Shown: positions 8,018 through 17,976 of the stretch, piece by piece
Position numbering within the stretch: position 1 is the stretch's first letter
Layout of the letters: the number at the start of each line of letters is the position of its first letter
Source: a virus
DNA: 30,955 bases
IMG/VR virus record: IMGVR_UViG_3300043436_001569
Coordinates: 1 to 30,955 of that record
Strand: one strand, 5' to 3'
Notes under the pieces: generated by a model
What the model saw: the letters and a program-made list of their open reading frames with translations, nothing else
The model's database searches: none
Told to the model about the DNA's origin: nothing
Program-made: the position numbers and the translations under genes

Positions 8018-11000
8018 TATAGTCGTGCTAATTGTTCTATTTTTTTATTTAATTTTGTAGTGTCCTGAATGTCGTTATACAGAACATAAGCCTTTAGTGG
8101 TGATTTTGTAGATAAGTTTTGTTTAGCGATTGCTTGAACTATTCTACTATCATCAATAGACATCGGTTTTCCACCAGTAGCCGTATTGATACTTGAAATT
8201 GTATCCCCGTAGGCTCTAACGGCTTCCCTGTTTAAGATGAACTCACCACCTTCCAACATAGTTGGAACACCACCACCATAAGTATCGTGTGATGAACCTT
8301 CCACCAATCCACCCGTTCTACCAAAGTATGCTTTTGATTGTGTGAATTGTAATTGGTCGTTGATTACCGCAACCTGTGCTGCTGTTAAACCAGCCAACAC
8401 CAACGAAAATGGTATTGCCGCTGCGGTTGGTAATGTTGCGTATGTGTTGATAATCGCTTGAGCCCCTTGTGCTATGGCGTTCGCTAAACTAAATTGTAAT
8501 TCACTAACTCTAGCCTTCTTTTCGGCATCAAACTTTTTCTTACTATATTCTTTTTCAACCTTCGCTCTTTCTTCCAATATCCTTTTGTTTTCTTCTTCAC
8601 TTTCAGTATTGGCTTCACCGATAATGGATAATGCTTGTTCCTGTTGATATTGTAATTGTTCTAACAACAAACTATTCTGTTGTTGAACTATGTTAGATAA
8701 TTGACTTGAAATGGTCGTAAATGATGATAAAATAATATCAGCAATCTTCTTGAAATCACTTTCACTAAAGGTTTCTTGAAATGACTTTTTAAGTGCTTTG
8801 GTATTATCATTAGTTTCTTTAAGTTTCTTATTTAACTTATCCAAGATGTCGCTGAATGTTTTATATCCAACACCCAATTTTTCACCATCTACTTCACCTG
8901 AAGTTATTGCTTCACCAAAAGATATTTCTAATTCTTTAATGATGTTGATAAGTCCTTCAATTTCTTCTGCTGACTTGAATGTAAGGTTTTCTAATCCTAA
9001 TGATGCGTCTTGAACTATCTTTACGAAATCTTGGGGACTAATTACACGAAGTAATTTATCCCTTAAACCATCTGTGTTATTGATTACATTATTGATGAAA
9101 CCAGTAAATGCTTCTTGTGATGTTGAAAAAGCATCAGTAAGTTTTTTACCAAAGTTTTCAATTTCAGTATCAGTAAGTTTCTTATCTAAATCAATTAAAT
9201 CTTTACCAAATAAAGTGGTAAATGTGTTTAATCTGGTTAAAGCGTTTTCATTTCTTGCGGCTTCTAGTTTTAGTTGTCCTAAACTATCACGAACCTTATT
9301 ACTTTCAATTACGACATCACCTTCCTTTTTAGCCAAATCAACTAATAGTTTAGTGAATGTTTGTATCCTTTCATTATATGCTGTTTGTTCTGCGATGGCA
9401 GTTTTAGTTCTAGCACCCCTTTTTTCAGTAAGACCCAAGTTTTCTTTAACGAACTTTGTTAGGTTCTGTTCTGCTTCACCTGCTAATAATGTTTCATCGC
9501 TTAATTGTTTAACCCCTTCATCAACTAATTTTTTAAGAAACACATTTGCTTCTTCTAATTTAGTTTTTGTATCTTTACCAACAAACTTGGTTATTAAATC
9601 TTGGTTTTCTTTACCAGCCAACGATGTTGTAAATCTTTGGATTGTGTTAAAATAGTTTAATAAACCCTGTCTGGCTTCATCTGTAAGTTTAACACTTTCA
9701 GCAGTAATAGGTGTAAAATCCGCTCCAAGTGGGTTTTTTAATTCTTCACCAAGTTCATTATACAACTTGATTAAATCATCAAAAGTAATCTTCACATCTT
9801 TCGGTAATCTCTCAAAGTTTAATCCAATTCTATCAAAGATTTTTATGTAAAAATCTTCTAATAGTTTAGCATCTTCTGCCGTTGGGATTATATCAAAGAA
9901 TAATCTGTTTATATCTTCAGTAAGTTTTTCACTTTCCTTCTTTGCGAATTGGTTTCTTTCATCAATCAGGGCTTGCTGTTTATCAATAAGTTCTTTAACC
10001 CTATCCAACACTTCAGCCTGAACTTCTATTTCTTGGTTTGCGAAACCTTGTAATTGAGCCAAATAAAGTTTCTGTAGTTCTAATCTTTTTTGGATTTCTT
10101 GAATTGCGAATTGTTCCCTTTTATCCCTATTTTCTTTTGACTTCGCATTTCTTTTATCTTCTTCTTGTTTTTGGAAATCAGTAATCGCCTTTTCACTATT
10201 TTTAACAGCGGTTTCAAGTTTAATCGTAGCAATCAAGTTCGCATCAAGATTGTCTTTGATTTCCTTTTCCCTAATTTTTAATCTAGCGGTTCTATCTTTA
10301 TCCCTATCTTTTTCGGCGATGAATATATCTTGTTGGACGATTTCTAAATCCCTGAATAAATCACTTTGTTTTTGTAATCTTTTGTTGTATTCATCTTGGT
10401 TTTTCTGTAAGTCAGTTTGTAGTGCTGCTTCATTTTCACCAATAGATTTAATATATCCAATACGAGCATCTTGTAGTTCGTTTGTCTTTTCTAATGACTT
10501 GTTGAAATCATCATACGCTTCTTTGGCAGTTTTAATCTTTGGGGCTTCAGCATTCACTTCACTAAACTTTTCAACCAAAGTGGTAATACCAATAATCAAT
10601 AATGGAAGACCCAACGCAGCAAATGCTGATGTAAGGGCTCTAACCCCTGCTGATGCGACACCTGCTTCTATACCAACTAAACCTAACGCCGCTGATACAC
10701 CCTTTGCGGTTGCGATGTAGGCTTTTGATGTAATGTTTAAGGCTTTTTCAGCAAGTTCCCTACGGAATATCTTACTTTCTAATATACCTTCATTTACCGC
10801 TCTAACACCTAAAGCGATATTCAATACATTCAAGGACTTTGCTTCTGCGTCTTGAACGGCTTTTAATGTTTCTTCATCACTAGATAATGTCCCAACTACC
10901 CCACTTAAAGCCTGAAATGAACCTGATAGTAAGTTAGTTGTATCACCGATGGCACGCAATCTTTTTTCAACACCAATACCTTCAGTCGTTTTATCAACAT

Positions 11001-11187
11001 CTTCCAACCTTGATTTTAAGATTTGTATATTCTGTGCTGCTTCCTTGAACTGCCTACTACCAAACTCCGCTGTCTTCAGGGTGTTCTGTAATACTTTTAA
11101 TTCATCTTCAAGTTGGGTAATACTTGATATTACCTTTTCACTACCATCGCTGGTAATCTTTATTTTTAATCCAATTTCTTTCGCCAT
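8017..11187 (-). CDS. Tape measure protein
   Basis: A 1056-aa protein that sets tail length and fills the tube before ejection. The N-terminus (MAKEIGLKIKITSDGSEKVI) followed by coiled coil is usual for the family. Residues about 155-215 contain hydrophobic stretches (AFAALGLPLLIIGITTLVEKF) that could enter the host membrane. The long middle is Lys/Glu/Leu-rich helix. The C-terminus contains a short hydrophobic segment and the G-G-L-V-E-G...GGEFILNREAVRAYG pattern often seen at the end of tape measures. At about 0.15 nm per residue, a known rule for such proteins, the tail would be near 160 nm. It begins 3 nt after the preceding tail gene. Unusually, it lies far from the chaperone-like gene and directly before the head protease. 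Confidence 0.9.
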   Translation of the reverse strand: MAKEIGLKIKITSDGSEKVISSITQLEDELKVLQNTLKTAEFGSRQFKEAAQNIQILKSRLEDVDKTTEGIGVEKRLRAIGDTTNLLSGSFQALSGVVGTLSSDEETLKAVQDAEAKSLNVLNIALGVRAVNEGILESKIFRRELAEKALNITSKAYIATAKGVSAALGLVGIEAGVASAGVRALTSAFAALGLPLLIIGITTLVEKFSEVNAEAPKIKTAKEAYDDFNKSLEKTNELQDARIGYIKSIGENEAALQTDLQKNQDEYNKRLQKQSDLFRDLEIVQQDIFIAEKDRDKDRTARLKIREKEIKDNLDANLIATIKLETAVKNSEKAITDFQKQEEDKRNAKSKENRDKREQFAIQEIQKRLELQKLYLAQLQGFANQEIEVQAEVLDRVKELIDKQQALIDERNQFAKKESEKLTEDINRLFFDIIPTAEDAKLLEDFYIKIFDRIGLNFERLPKDVKITFDDLIKLYNELGEELKNPLGADFTPITAESVKLTDEARQGLLNYFNTIQRFTTSLAGKENQDLITKFVGKDTKTKLEEANVFLKKLVDEGVKQLSDETLLAGEAEQNLTKFVKENLGLTEKRGARTKTAIAEQTAYNERIQTFTKLLVDLAKKEGDVVIESNKVRDSLGQLKLEAARNENALTRLNTFTTLFGKDLIDLDKKLTDTEIENFGKKLTDAFSTSQEAFTGFINNVINNTDGLRDKLLRVISPQDFVKIVQDASLGLENLTFKSAEEIEGLINIIKELEISFGEAITSGEVDGEKLGVGYKTFSDILDKLNKKLKETNDNTKALKKSFQETFSESDFKKIADIILSSFTTISSQLSNIVQQQNSLLLEQLQYQQEQALSIIGEANTESEEENKRILEERAKVEKEYSKKKFDAEKKARVSELQFSLANAIAQGAQAIINTYATLPTAAAIPFSLVLAGLTAAQVAVINDQLQFTQSKAYFGRTGGLVEGSSHDTYGGGVPTMLEGGEFILNREAVRAYGDTISSINTATGGKPMSIDDSRIVQAIAKQNLSTKSPLKAYVLYNDIQDTTKLNKKIEQLARL

Positions 11188-11190
11188 AGT

Positions 11191-13695
11191 TTAACAGGTT
11201 GTAAAGTTTGTTAGAATACCATATTCTATCACTTGATAAATAGTATTGTCCCCTACTTGTTTCATAAATGTTCCTTCTATTATTGGGGTTGTTGCTCCCG
11301 TATCACTAAACACGGAACAACCAGCAGACAATATAGAGCAGTTAGAATATACTACTATTTGTGGTGATGTTTCACTACACATAGCATTTATGTTGTTGGA
11401 ACTAAACATAACATATTGATATGTTGAACCAGTTGGGGTCGGTTGTGGTGTGAATGGTGCCTGACGATATGTCGGTGCGATTAAAGGTGTTTCAACACTA
11501 TCAAATGGTAATTTAATGAACGAACAAGACACCAAACTAATATCGGTAATGTCTGCGTCATTCATAGATAATAACCTCCACCAAGCGTTTAGGAAATAAA
11601 CCTTATCGTTGAACGATAAGTTGTTTATTTCAGTTGGGGTCAGCCTGAATACCCCGTTGAATATCTTTACACCACTATCGTAAAGTTGTTCTACCCTACT
11701 AGACCAAAAATTAGTGAATACACTATTCAAGGTAAATCCAACATAAGTATCATTCATCGGTTGCCAGTAGTCATACTGATTTCCAAAGTTCAGGTCGCTA
11801 AATGTTGATGGTGAATATTCGTAAGATGATAAGTGTGATATGGCAGGATATGTTGTATGTGATATACTTGTATTTCCCGATAAAATATAGTAAGGGGTTG
11901 TTGTCCCCGTAATTGAACTAGTCAATAATCCATTATAGAAACCCAATATAATTTCAGTTCCTAATGGTGTGTATTGTGCTGTATTACCACTAGCACCATT
12001 ATTCCAAGTGTAGATGTGTGGAACTAAAATATTACTTTCTGTGTTTCCGTCAAAAGTAGAAATAGGTAATGGTTGAAATGGACTTTCAATAATCTTCGTT
12101 CCACTATGATACGCTAGATTACTGATGTTTCTATAAGTCCCGAATTGTTGGTTTCTATCCTGTTGGTTGATTTGACTATATCTGTCCGTGCTGTCTTTAT
12201 ACTTCAAGATATATTCTTTCGTTAAAGATGTTGTTGGTTCAATAGTATAGTCCTGTGAAATATCTAATTTCTGGCTCCAATCTAGTTCTTGTCCTGAATT
12301 GAAATAAGTGTCCCACCTTTCAATCAAAAGTGAATTATCACCATTAGGTATTACCACTAGATTAAAAGTATCTACAATCCCCTTAAAAAAGTCCAAACAG
12401 GTTGTTTCATCAGGTAGGTTGTCTTGTAATAACAATTCTTTATCACCAATCAAAATAGGTGAAGACCAAAGTTCCCAAGCCTGAAAAGTAAATCTTATTC
12501 TAGCGGTAGGGTCTCCACCCCCACTTTGTCTTGTATAGTAAAGAGCCACCCTTCTACCCGCAGGTATTGTAGCATTTACATACATATCTTTTACTTCTGT
12601 TCCTTGTGTGATAATACCAATACCCCTGACTTGTGAATATAATGTTCCGTCATCAACATCTTTAACCGCAATATCTAAAAAACACGGCAAAGTTGAATTA
12701 TCAACTTGAGCGTTGAAACTAACCTTAAACTTGTAGTTTCCTGCTACGGCGGTTGTGAAGAAGTTTCCCCTACCAGCAGAACTACCATTTCTGGCAGGAC
12801 TGAATATGTTTAATGGGTCATTCAATTCATTTACGAATACAAATCCTTTATTGAAATTAGGGTAGAAGTTTCCGTCAGCATCATCTAATAAAACCCTTGT
12901 GTAATTCACACTAAAGATGTTGGCATTTTTTGTTGAACCAGATACAACTTGTCCCCCTTGTGATTGGTTTGTTTTGGCTAAACAGAATATTCCGTTGAAG
13001 TAATCACTATTCAAGAAATTACTATCATAAGTAAATCCAACCCTGTTAAACATACTATCAATAAGATACTTGGCAGAAACCCAAGGCGCAAATTGTGTAG
13101 GGGATAATGGAGCACCTGAAAAAGTGAAACCTGATGTAGATAAATCAAACTTGGAATAGTATTGTGTATCATCATATCCGTAGAACCCTAATGGATAAAC
13201 GATTGAACCAGTAAGTCCTGTGTAGTTCGTGTAAGACCCACCTGTATAAGACCAAGTTGATACAATATTATCATAACTTAAAGTGTGGGTTAAACCTGAA
13301 AAATCCAAGTCAGTCAGTTTTACTTCCTGAAGGGTTAAAGCCAAGTCAGGTAAGTTCTGTGTAAGGAATATTTCATACGAACCACCTTGAAGTGAATTGA
13401 TGATTTTATTTAATCTACAAGAACCATTAAACACATCAGCCCCACCATATTTAACCACAGCAGGAATAACAATATCATTACTGAAATTGGCACTATTCAC
13501 ATTATACGCTGCGGCGAAGAACCTATTGTTCTTTGCTGTTTGGGGTATTGTAAATGTCTTGGAATATGAAGATGTCTTTGTTTGGAAATCTTCAATTTCC
13601 TCAAACGATTTGTTTATTGAAATGGATACACCTGCTCCTGTATCTAAACTTTCCCATACCCCCGTGTTGTTTGATTTTAACCATAGTTCAATCAT
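11191..13695 (-). CDS. Large minor tail protein (distal tail/baseplate hub candidate)
   Basis: An 834-aa structural protein. The N-terminal region with SYSKTFTIPQTAKNNRFF resembles the opening of tail-tip proteins in Bacteroidota phages (R/S-K-x-F-x-I-P-x-T-x-x-N). The middle is beta-rich, with a D-x-x-L-L-I-E-R-W-D-like segment near residue 450. A short linker (TPQPTPTG, about residue 748) precedes a 75-residue Cys-containing C-terminal module ending IYQVIEYGILTNFTTC, which looks like a separate add-on domain. It lies between another minor tail gene (gap 1 nt) and the tape measure, as expected for tail-tip genes. No peptidoglycan hydrolase motif is visible. Function is inferred from position and composition. 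Confidence 0.7.
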   Translation of the reverse strand: MIELWLKSNNTGVWESLDTGAGVSISINKSFEEIEDFQTKTSSYSKTFTIPQTAKNNRFFAAAYNVNSANFSNDIVIPAVVKYGGADVFNGSCRLNKIINSLQGGSYEIFLTQNLPDLALTLQEVKLTDLDFSGLTHTLSYDNIVSTWSYTGGSYTNYTGLTGSIVYPLGFYGYDDTQYYSKFDLSTSGFTFSGAPLSPTQFAPWVSAKYLIDSMFNRVGFTYDSNFLNSDYFNGIFCLAKTNQSQGGQVVSGSTKNANIFSVNYTRVLLDDADGNFYPNFNKGFVFVNELNDPLNIFSPARNGSSAGRGNFFTTAVAGNYKFKVSFNAQVDNSTLPCFLDIAVKDVDDGTLYSQVRGIGIITQGTEVKDMYVNATIPAGRRVALYYTRQSGGGDPTARIRFTFQAWELWSSPILIGDKELLLQDNLPDETTCLDFFKGIVDTFNLVVIPNGDNSLLIERWDTYFNSGQELDWSQKLDISQDYTIEPTTSLTKEYILKYKDSTDRYSQINQQDRNQQFGTYRNISNLAYHSGTKIIESPFQPLPISTFDGNTESNILVPHIYTWNNGASGNTAQYTPLGTEIILGFYNGLLTSSITGTTTPYYILSGNTSISHTTYPAISHLSSYEYSPSTFSDLNFGNQYDYWQPMNDTYVGFTLNSVFTNFWSSRVEQLYDSGVKIFNGVFRLTPTEINNLSFNDKVYFLNAWWRLLSMNDADITDISLVSCSFIKLPFDSVETPLIAPTYRQAPFTPQPTPTGSTYQYVMFSSNNINAMCSETSPQIVVYSNCSILSAGCSVFSDTGATTPIIEGTFMKQVGDNTIYQVIEYGILTNFTTC

Positions 13696-13696
13696 A

Positions 13697-15973
13697 TTAT
13701 TCGTGATTTTGTCTTATTGTATCGTAAGCCGATTTATATTCAATTTGGAATTGGTATTTGCTTGAATTGATTTGGTAGTTCGGTTTGATTACTTCTGTGT
13801 TTGTAATAACAACAGGTTCTAACACACCATTATCACCAACCAAATAAACTGATGGGGATTGGGTCAATTCTTCGCTTAACCATAATGTTTCTGCCTGTGG
13901 CATATAGTCAGTATAAAGAACCCCCGATTGTCCTACCAACTGCGACCATACTGAACGCTCACTATTCCAACCAAAGTAAGATGGTGTGTCCCAACCAGCA
14001 GAATACAATTCAGGGTTGGTTTGGACTACTTGTTTTTCAACAGAATAACCCACATCTTCACGAGCCCTGAAGTTCATACTATCCCAAGCGCCAAGTTTGT
14101 TTAACCAAAACACAACCCTATTTCCTTGACTACAAGTATCATCGTAGTAGAAGTAGAATGGTTCGCTAATGATGGTTGTTGTTAAACAAGAACCAGTTGT
14201 AGTAAGGGGACAAGGGAACGAAGATAATGCTGATGCTTCAGTATCAAATACAAATGGGTCTGTAAGTTGAATAAATCCACCACCACCGATTTCGGTAATT
14301 TCGTATATTGTATTTTCATAATTGATAAATTGACCTACTGCGATTGTATCACCTGAATAACGGAAGAACATTACACCACCATCGCAGACATTTACAGCCA
14401 CGATTGGTTGTCCTGTTGGGATACTTTCAGGGGTCGGTAGTGGCGTCGGCGTAGGACAAGGGGTCGGCGAACAAGTCGTTAAAATTGTGCTATTCCATAA
14501 TACAGATGTCGGGAATGGATTGTTCGCACAGAACACCACCGATGTTGCTGGTGGAACTGATATTGTAATTTCATTTCCACAACAACCCGTATAAGTAATA
14601 TCCAAGACATATCCTACATTTGTATCAACAGCAAACTCCCTACAATCAGCAGAAAATGGTAAAGGACAATCCCCAAGTTCAACAATAGATAAAGAACCTG
14701 TTATTCCACTTATGCTGTCTTCACAACCACATACTACGATTGTTGTATCACCTGATACTGAACCTGTAAATGATGTAGCACCCGAACAAGTTAAACCAGT
14801 ATAGGAATGTGTTGTTTCATCAGCGTTGGTAATTTGATATGTCTTACAAACACAATCATTACAAATACCATTAAAGATTATAGGACAAGGAACACCCAAA
14901 GATACGATTGGTGTGTTCTGGCAAGCACAGAAATTACCTATTTGACCTGATGGAATTGTAATATAACTTACTTCACCCAAACAAGACAAGTATTCAATTT
15001 CTACTTCACCTTCACCCAACGAATTATCAGCGTCGTAGTTTCCACAACTACAACCATCAAAATCATCTATCGCTGGTGTTGGCGGCGTTGGTTGTTCTAA
15101 TGTTCCTTCTAATTCAACCTTATAGTATTTCGTTGTAGCAGGAATGTTTATTCCGTGTTCTTCAAGGTTAGGACTTCCTACCCCCAAATAAACTACTTGT
15201 TGTTCCGTCCAATTTGTAGGGGTGTCCCAAAATCCATCGTAGTAAGAACAATTAGGTCTTGTTCCACATAGGCTTTCTACATTATAGGTTCTTCCTGTTG
15301 AAATTACATTATCACCATCATCGTAGAATGTGAATAAAGCAGAATAGATTTCACGAGCAGGTAATACATCTGTAGTATCAAACCAATTCACAGCAGCCAG
15401 TAATGCGTAATCCCCCTGACGAATGTATCTTGTTCTTGGGGAATTGGTTAAAAATCTTGATGTGTATTGTGGAAAAGTTCCTGTCTGTCCTGTTAAATAA
15501 AACGGGTCAAAGTCATAATACTTTCCGTTGAACCATTCCTTCACACCATTCGTGGCATAACATACATCACTTCTAACACCAGGATTTCCTACATTACCAT
15601 TACCATCATAAATTACTACTACCCCTGTTGGTGTTGTTGCGTATTCTTCACCTACGATGATGTCGTAGATAATCATATTGTTTCTTAAATAACCCCACGC
15701 TGCTCCTTGAATTGCTGTATCACCCGAACACCCTATATTTACGGGTTTAGATGATGTGTAGTTCAATAGAATTGGGGAAAGGTCTATCTGTCCCCACCCT
15801 TGACTTGAAGGTGTTATTTTAAGTTCGGCTATTAGTCCTTCTTGTGTATAAACATTTACAACATATCTGTATTTGTATAATGACGGGTCTGTTGCTGCTG
15901 TTGATTGAAATTGATAAACCAAGTTAGAATAAACTGGCTGTATTGTTTCTGGTTGTGATAAAAATGTAATCAT
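13697..15973 (-). CDS. Minor tail protein with inserted Cys-rich repeats and Pro/Thr linker
   Basis: A 758-aa protein. Residues 1-300 (MITFLSQPETIQPVYSNLVY, then VNVYTQEGLIAELKITPS) and about 610-758 (RVVFWLNKLGAWDSMNFRA, then ETLWLSEELTQSPSVYLVGD) look like two halves of one tail protein found widely in Bacteroidota phages. Between them are three Cys-rich repeats of about 65 residues (about 303-505), a Pro/Thr linker (PTPLPTPESIPTG, about 508-522) and a further domain of about 80 residues. The repeats carry pairs such as CSCGNY, CCGNE and VVFCA and could be extracellular Ig-like or disulphide-bearing domains. The start shares one base with the upstream stop (TAATG). Exact role in the tail tip is not shown. 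Confidence 0.7.
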   Translation of the reverse strand: MITFLSQPETIQPVYSNLVYQFQSTAATDPSLYKYRYVVNVYTQEGLIAELKITPSSQGWGQIDLSPILLNYTSSKPVNIGCSGDTAIQGAAWGYLRNNMIIYDIIVGEEYATTPTGVVVIYDGNGNVGNPGVRSDVCYATNGVKEWFNGKYYDFDPFYLTGQTGTFPQYTSRFLTNSPRTRYIRQGDYALLAAVNWFDTTDVLPAREIYSALFTFYDDGDNVISTGRTYNVESLCGTRPNCSYYDGFWDTPTNWTEQQVVYLGVGSPNLEEHGINIPATTKYYKVELEGTLEQPTPPTPAIDDFDGCSCGNYDADNSLGEGEVEIEYLSCLGEVSYITIPSGQIGNFCACQNTPIVSLGVPCPIIFNGICNDCVCKTYQITNADETTHSYTGLTCSGATSFTGSVSGDTTIVVCGCEDSISGITGSLSIVELGDCPLPFSADCREFAVDTNVGYVLDITYTGCCGNEITISVPPATSVVFCANNPFPTSVLWNSTILTTCSPTPCPTPTPLPTPESIPTGQPIVAVNVCDGGVMFFRYSGDTIAVGQFINYENTIYEITEIGGGGFIQLTDPFVFDTEASALSSFPCPLTTTGSCLTTTIISEPFYFYYDDTCSQGNRVVFWLNKLGAWDSMNFRAREDVGYSVEKQVVQTNPELYSAGWDTPSYFGWNSERSVWSQLVGQSGVLYTDYMPQAETLWLSEELTQSPSVYLVGDNGVLEPVVITNTEVIKPNYQINSSKYQFQIEYKSAYDTIRQNHE

Positions 15974-16494
15974 TATCCTATTGCTATATTATATTGTTCT
16001 GTTCCAAATATGTTTATTCTATCAAATATGTCCCCTAACACCGCTTCTTGATATTGTGGTTGTTCTAATAACCCTGAAACATATTTGGCAGTATCTTCTT
16101 GGAACTCATCAGTAAATATTCTGTATCCCTTGTATCCCACTTTCTTTAAGTTTGTTGCGACGGCGAATGCCATACTTTTTGCTTGTGCTCCTGTTAGTCC
16201 AATCTTGGCTCTAACCCACTTTTCAATCGGGGCTATGGGTGGTCTTTTACTTGGTTTAGAACCTTCACCAAATACGAAATCAACCCCATAATCGTTCATA
16301 AGAATATCTATTTCGCCGTCCCTAATAATATAAGATACAGAATTGTATAATGAACCCGTAGCCTTAAAATTATATGGGCTAGTTGGTTTCAGCATATTAC
16401 CAATCTTGGTGTATCTTGGTTTCGGGGTCAGGATAAGTTCCTTTACCTGTTTAACCAAATATTCACCAATAAGGTTTAATAGTTCTTCTTCCAT
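15973..16494 (-). CDS. HK97 gp10-like neck/tail completion protein
   Basis: A 173-aa protein. It contains an N-terminal helix, a middle strand pair, and the signature D-x-G-V-D-F-V-F-G-E-G-S-K-P-S-K-R-P-P-I at about residues 68-87, followed by IEKWVRAKIG and AKSMAFAVATNLKKVGYKG. This order (small turn with G-x-x-P-S, Pro-rich link, W helix, hydrophobic helix) is characteristic of gp10-type proteins that join head and tail. It is followed by minor tail genes with a one-base stop/start overlap. A 46-bp gap with a hairpin separates it from the gene upstream. Confidence 0.7.
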   Translation of the reverse strand: MEEELLNLIGEYLVKQVKELILTPKPRYTKIGNMLKPTSPYNFKATGSLYNSVSYIIRDGEIDILMNDYGVDFVFGEGSKPSKRPPIAPIEKWVRAKIGLTGAQAKSMAFAVATNLKKVGYKGYRIFTDEFQEDTAKYVSGLLEQPQYQEAVLGDIFDRINIFGTEQYNIAIG

Positions 16495-16504
16495 AATGAT
16501 TAAA

Positions 16505-16529
16505 GGGAATGCGGTTTATCCACATTCCC
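16505..16529 (-). terminator. Weak hairpin between small tail gene and gp10-like gene
   Basis: A 7-bp inverted repeat (GGGAATG at 16505-16511 and CATTCCC at 16523-16529) with an 11-nt loop occupies the 46-bp gap. On the minus strand it is followed only by TTTAAT, so it may be a weak terminator or an mRNA-processing hairpin. Confidence 0.45.
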
Positions 16530-16540
16530 GTTTCAAGTTG

Positions 16541-16780
16541 TTATGCCTTTTCTAAACCAAGTTTAGATAAAACAAGGGTTTCAATATATTCATCATTATC
16601 ACCCCAACCATTATATTCGTCTGTTGTTAAATCTAATGTGATGGTTTTACCAATTTGTGCTGTGGTATTTACCACACTACAAATGACCTGTGCTCCGTGT
16701 TGATGAATACTTACGCTTTGTAAGTAAAGTTCATTTAATTCTACCACTTGTGGTTTGATTTCTATTTTTCCGTAATTCAT
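16541..16780 (-). CDS. Small hypothetical tail-region protein
   Basis: A 79-aa protein beginning MNYGKIEIKPQVVELNELYL, of mixed beta composition, with a conserved-looking NGWGDNDEYIETLVLSKLG end. I recognise no family. Similar short proteins that start with an E-I-x-P-x-x-V box lie beside fibre genes in other phages, so a minor virion or assembly role is plausible but not shown. It starts 26 nt after the preceding fibre gene and is followed by the hairpin at 16505-16529. Confidence 0.65.
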   Translation of the reverse strand: MNYGKIEIKPQVVELNELYLQSVSIHQHGAQVICSVVNTTAQIGKTITLDLTTDEYNGWGDNDEYIETLVLSKLGLEKA

Positions 16781-16806
16781 ATTGTTATGTTATTATATTA
16801 TTTTTA

Positions 16807-17973
16807 TTATGTAAATACTATGTGTATTCTACCCGAACTATCCCTGTATAATTGTCCGTCTATCAATCCACCTGACTTCGCCGCTGCGTTGTTTGCGTAT
16901 TCTGTAAGTGGGGTCATAAGAATAAGTGCTTCTAAATGTGTTGTATCATTAGCGATAAGTGTTCTATTCTTTAATCCAATACCAATAGCGTTGGTTTTAT
17001 CATTTGCGGTATTACCAGTTCCAAACATAAACCCTGTAAATGTTGAACCTGAAATGGTTGAACCTTGTTCGTATAAAAATCCGTTATGATTTCCCCTTGT
17101 TGTATTACCTTGTGGGTTAAATAAATAACATTCATAAGAAGCAATAATGCTATTATTTCTACCATAGTAATCACCACTAAAATCACTAGCACCAGCATAT
17201 CTACCTGTAGTTGTTCCTAATGTTCCATTACTACTATTTTCGTTATAGATATATGTTGTTTTTAATACTGAAGCCCTTGAACCAAAATGATAATCATTAT
17301 AGTTTGCTCCACCTAATAGTTGATTATTAGCACCAAAAGTAAAACCTACAAATGAATTACTAGTGCTATGACTATTCGCTTGTCCCATCATATAACTCCA
17401 AGTATGACTACCTGAATTATTACTTGTTCCAACAACAATACTAAATCTTGAACCAATAGTATTACTATCACCAACACCTAAACAAAATCCAGCATCACCA
17501 CTAACATTACTATTTGCTGAACCAACTAATGCTCCTGTGCTTCTACTTTGTGTGTTGATTGTATTTCTAAAACCACCACCAATAAAATTGTAATTACTAC
17601 CATTATCACCTTCAATAAAGTTTTGTCTTCCACCAGCGATAAAGTTTCCAAAGCCAGGGGCACTAATACCATTTTGCCAACCACCAGCGATAGTATTACC
17701 AACACCGATATTACCACTACTACTGATTATTCTGTGTTGTAATCCACCTAAAATGGAAGAATACATTTGTCCTTCAGTAATAGAATTATCACTACAGAAC
17801 ATAGTAGCAATATTTCCATTTCCATTTACATACTTGAATGGAACTTGATTGCTTAAGAAAAATTGTTTATTTATTTGGAAAGTGTCTGTTGTTCCACTAT
17901 TCACCATAGCGATTGTATCCAACCTATTTGTTGAACCCGCCTGTAATAATTCTATAAAAGATTTGTTTGCCAT
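16807..17973 (-). CDS. Tail fibre with trimeric-adhesin-like repeats
   Basis: A 388-aa protein. Residues about 70-300 carry short repeats with N-x-I/G-G-G-x-x-N patterns (NFIGGGFRNTI, SILGGLQHRI, NFIAGGRQNFI), resembling the stacked left-handed head repeats of trimeric autotransporter adhesins. The C-terminus (NNAAAKSGGLIDGQLYRDSSGRIHIVFT) matches the A-x-x-G-L-x-x-G-x-L-Y-R ending common in phage tail fibres. No collagen repeats are present. The start is 3 nt after the stop of the collagen-like fibre, so the two are probably made together and may form one appendage. A trimeric stalk with receptor contact is inferred. Confidence 0.7.
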   Translation of the reverse strand: MANKSFIELLQAGSTNRLDTIAMVNSGTTDTFQINKQFFLSNQVPFKYVNGNGNIATMFCSDNSITEGQMYSSILGGLQHRIISSSGNIGVGNTIAGGWQNGISAPGFGNFIAGGRQNFIEGDNGSNYNFIGGGFRNTINTQSRSTGALVGSANSNVSGDAGFCLGVGDSNTIGSRFSIVVGTSNNSGSHTWSYMMGQANSHSTSNSFVGFTFGANNQLLGGANYNDYHFGSRASVLKTTYIYNENSSNGTLGTTTGRYAGASDFSGDYYGRNNSIIASYECYLFNPQGNTTRGNHNGFLYEQGSTISGSTFTGFMFGTGNTANDKTNAIGIGLKNRTLIANDTTHLEALILMTPLTEYANNAAAKSGGLIDGQLYRDSSGRIHIVFT

Positions 17974-17976
17974 AGT

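Noticed and set aside
9074-9655. Plus-strand ORF of 193 aa opposite the tape measure
   Set aside because: Shadow frame of an A/G-rich coiled-coil gene; the same happens at 10250-10720.
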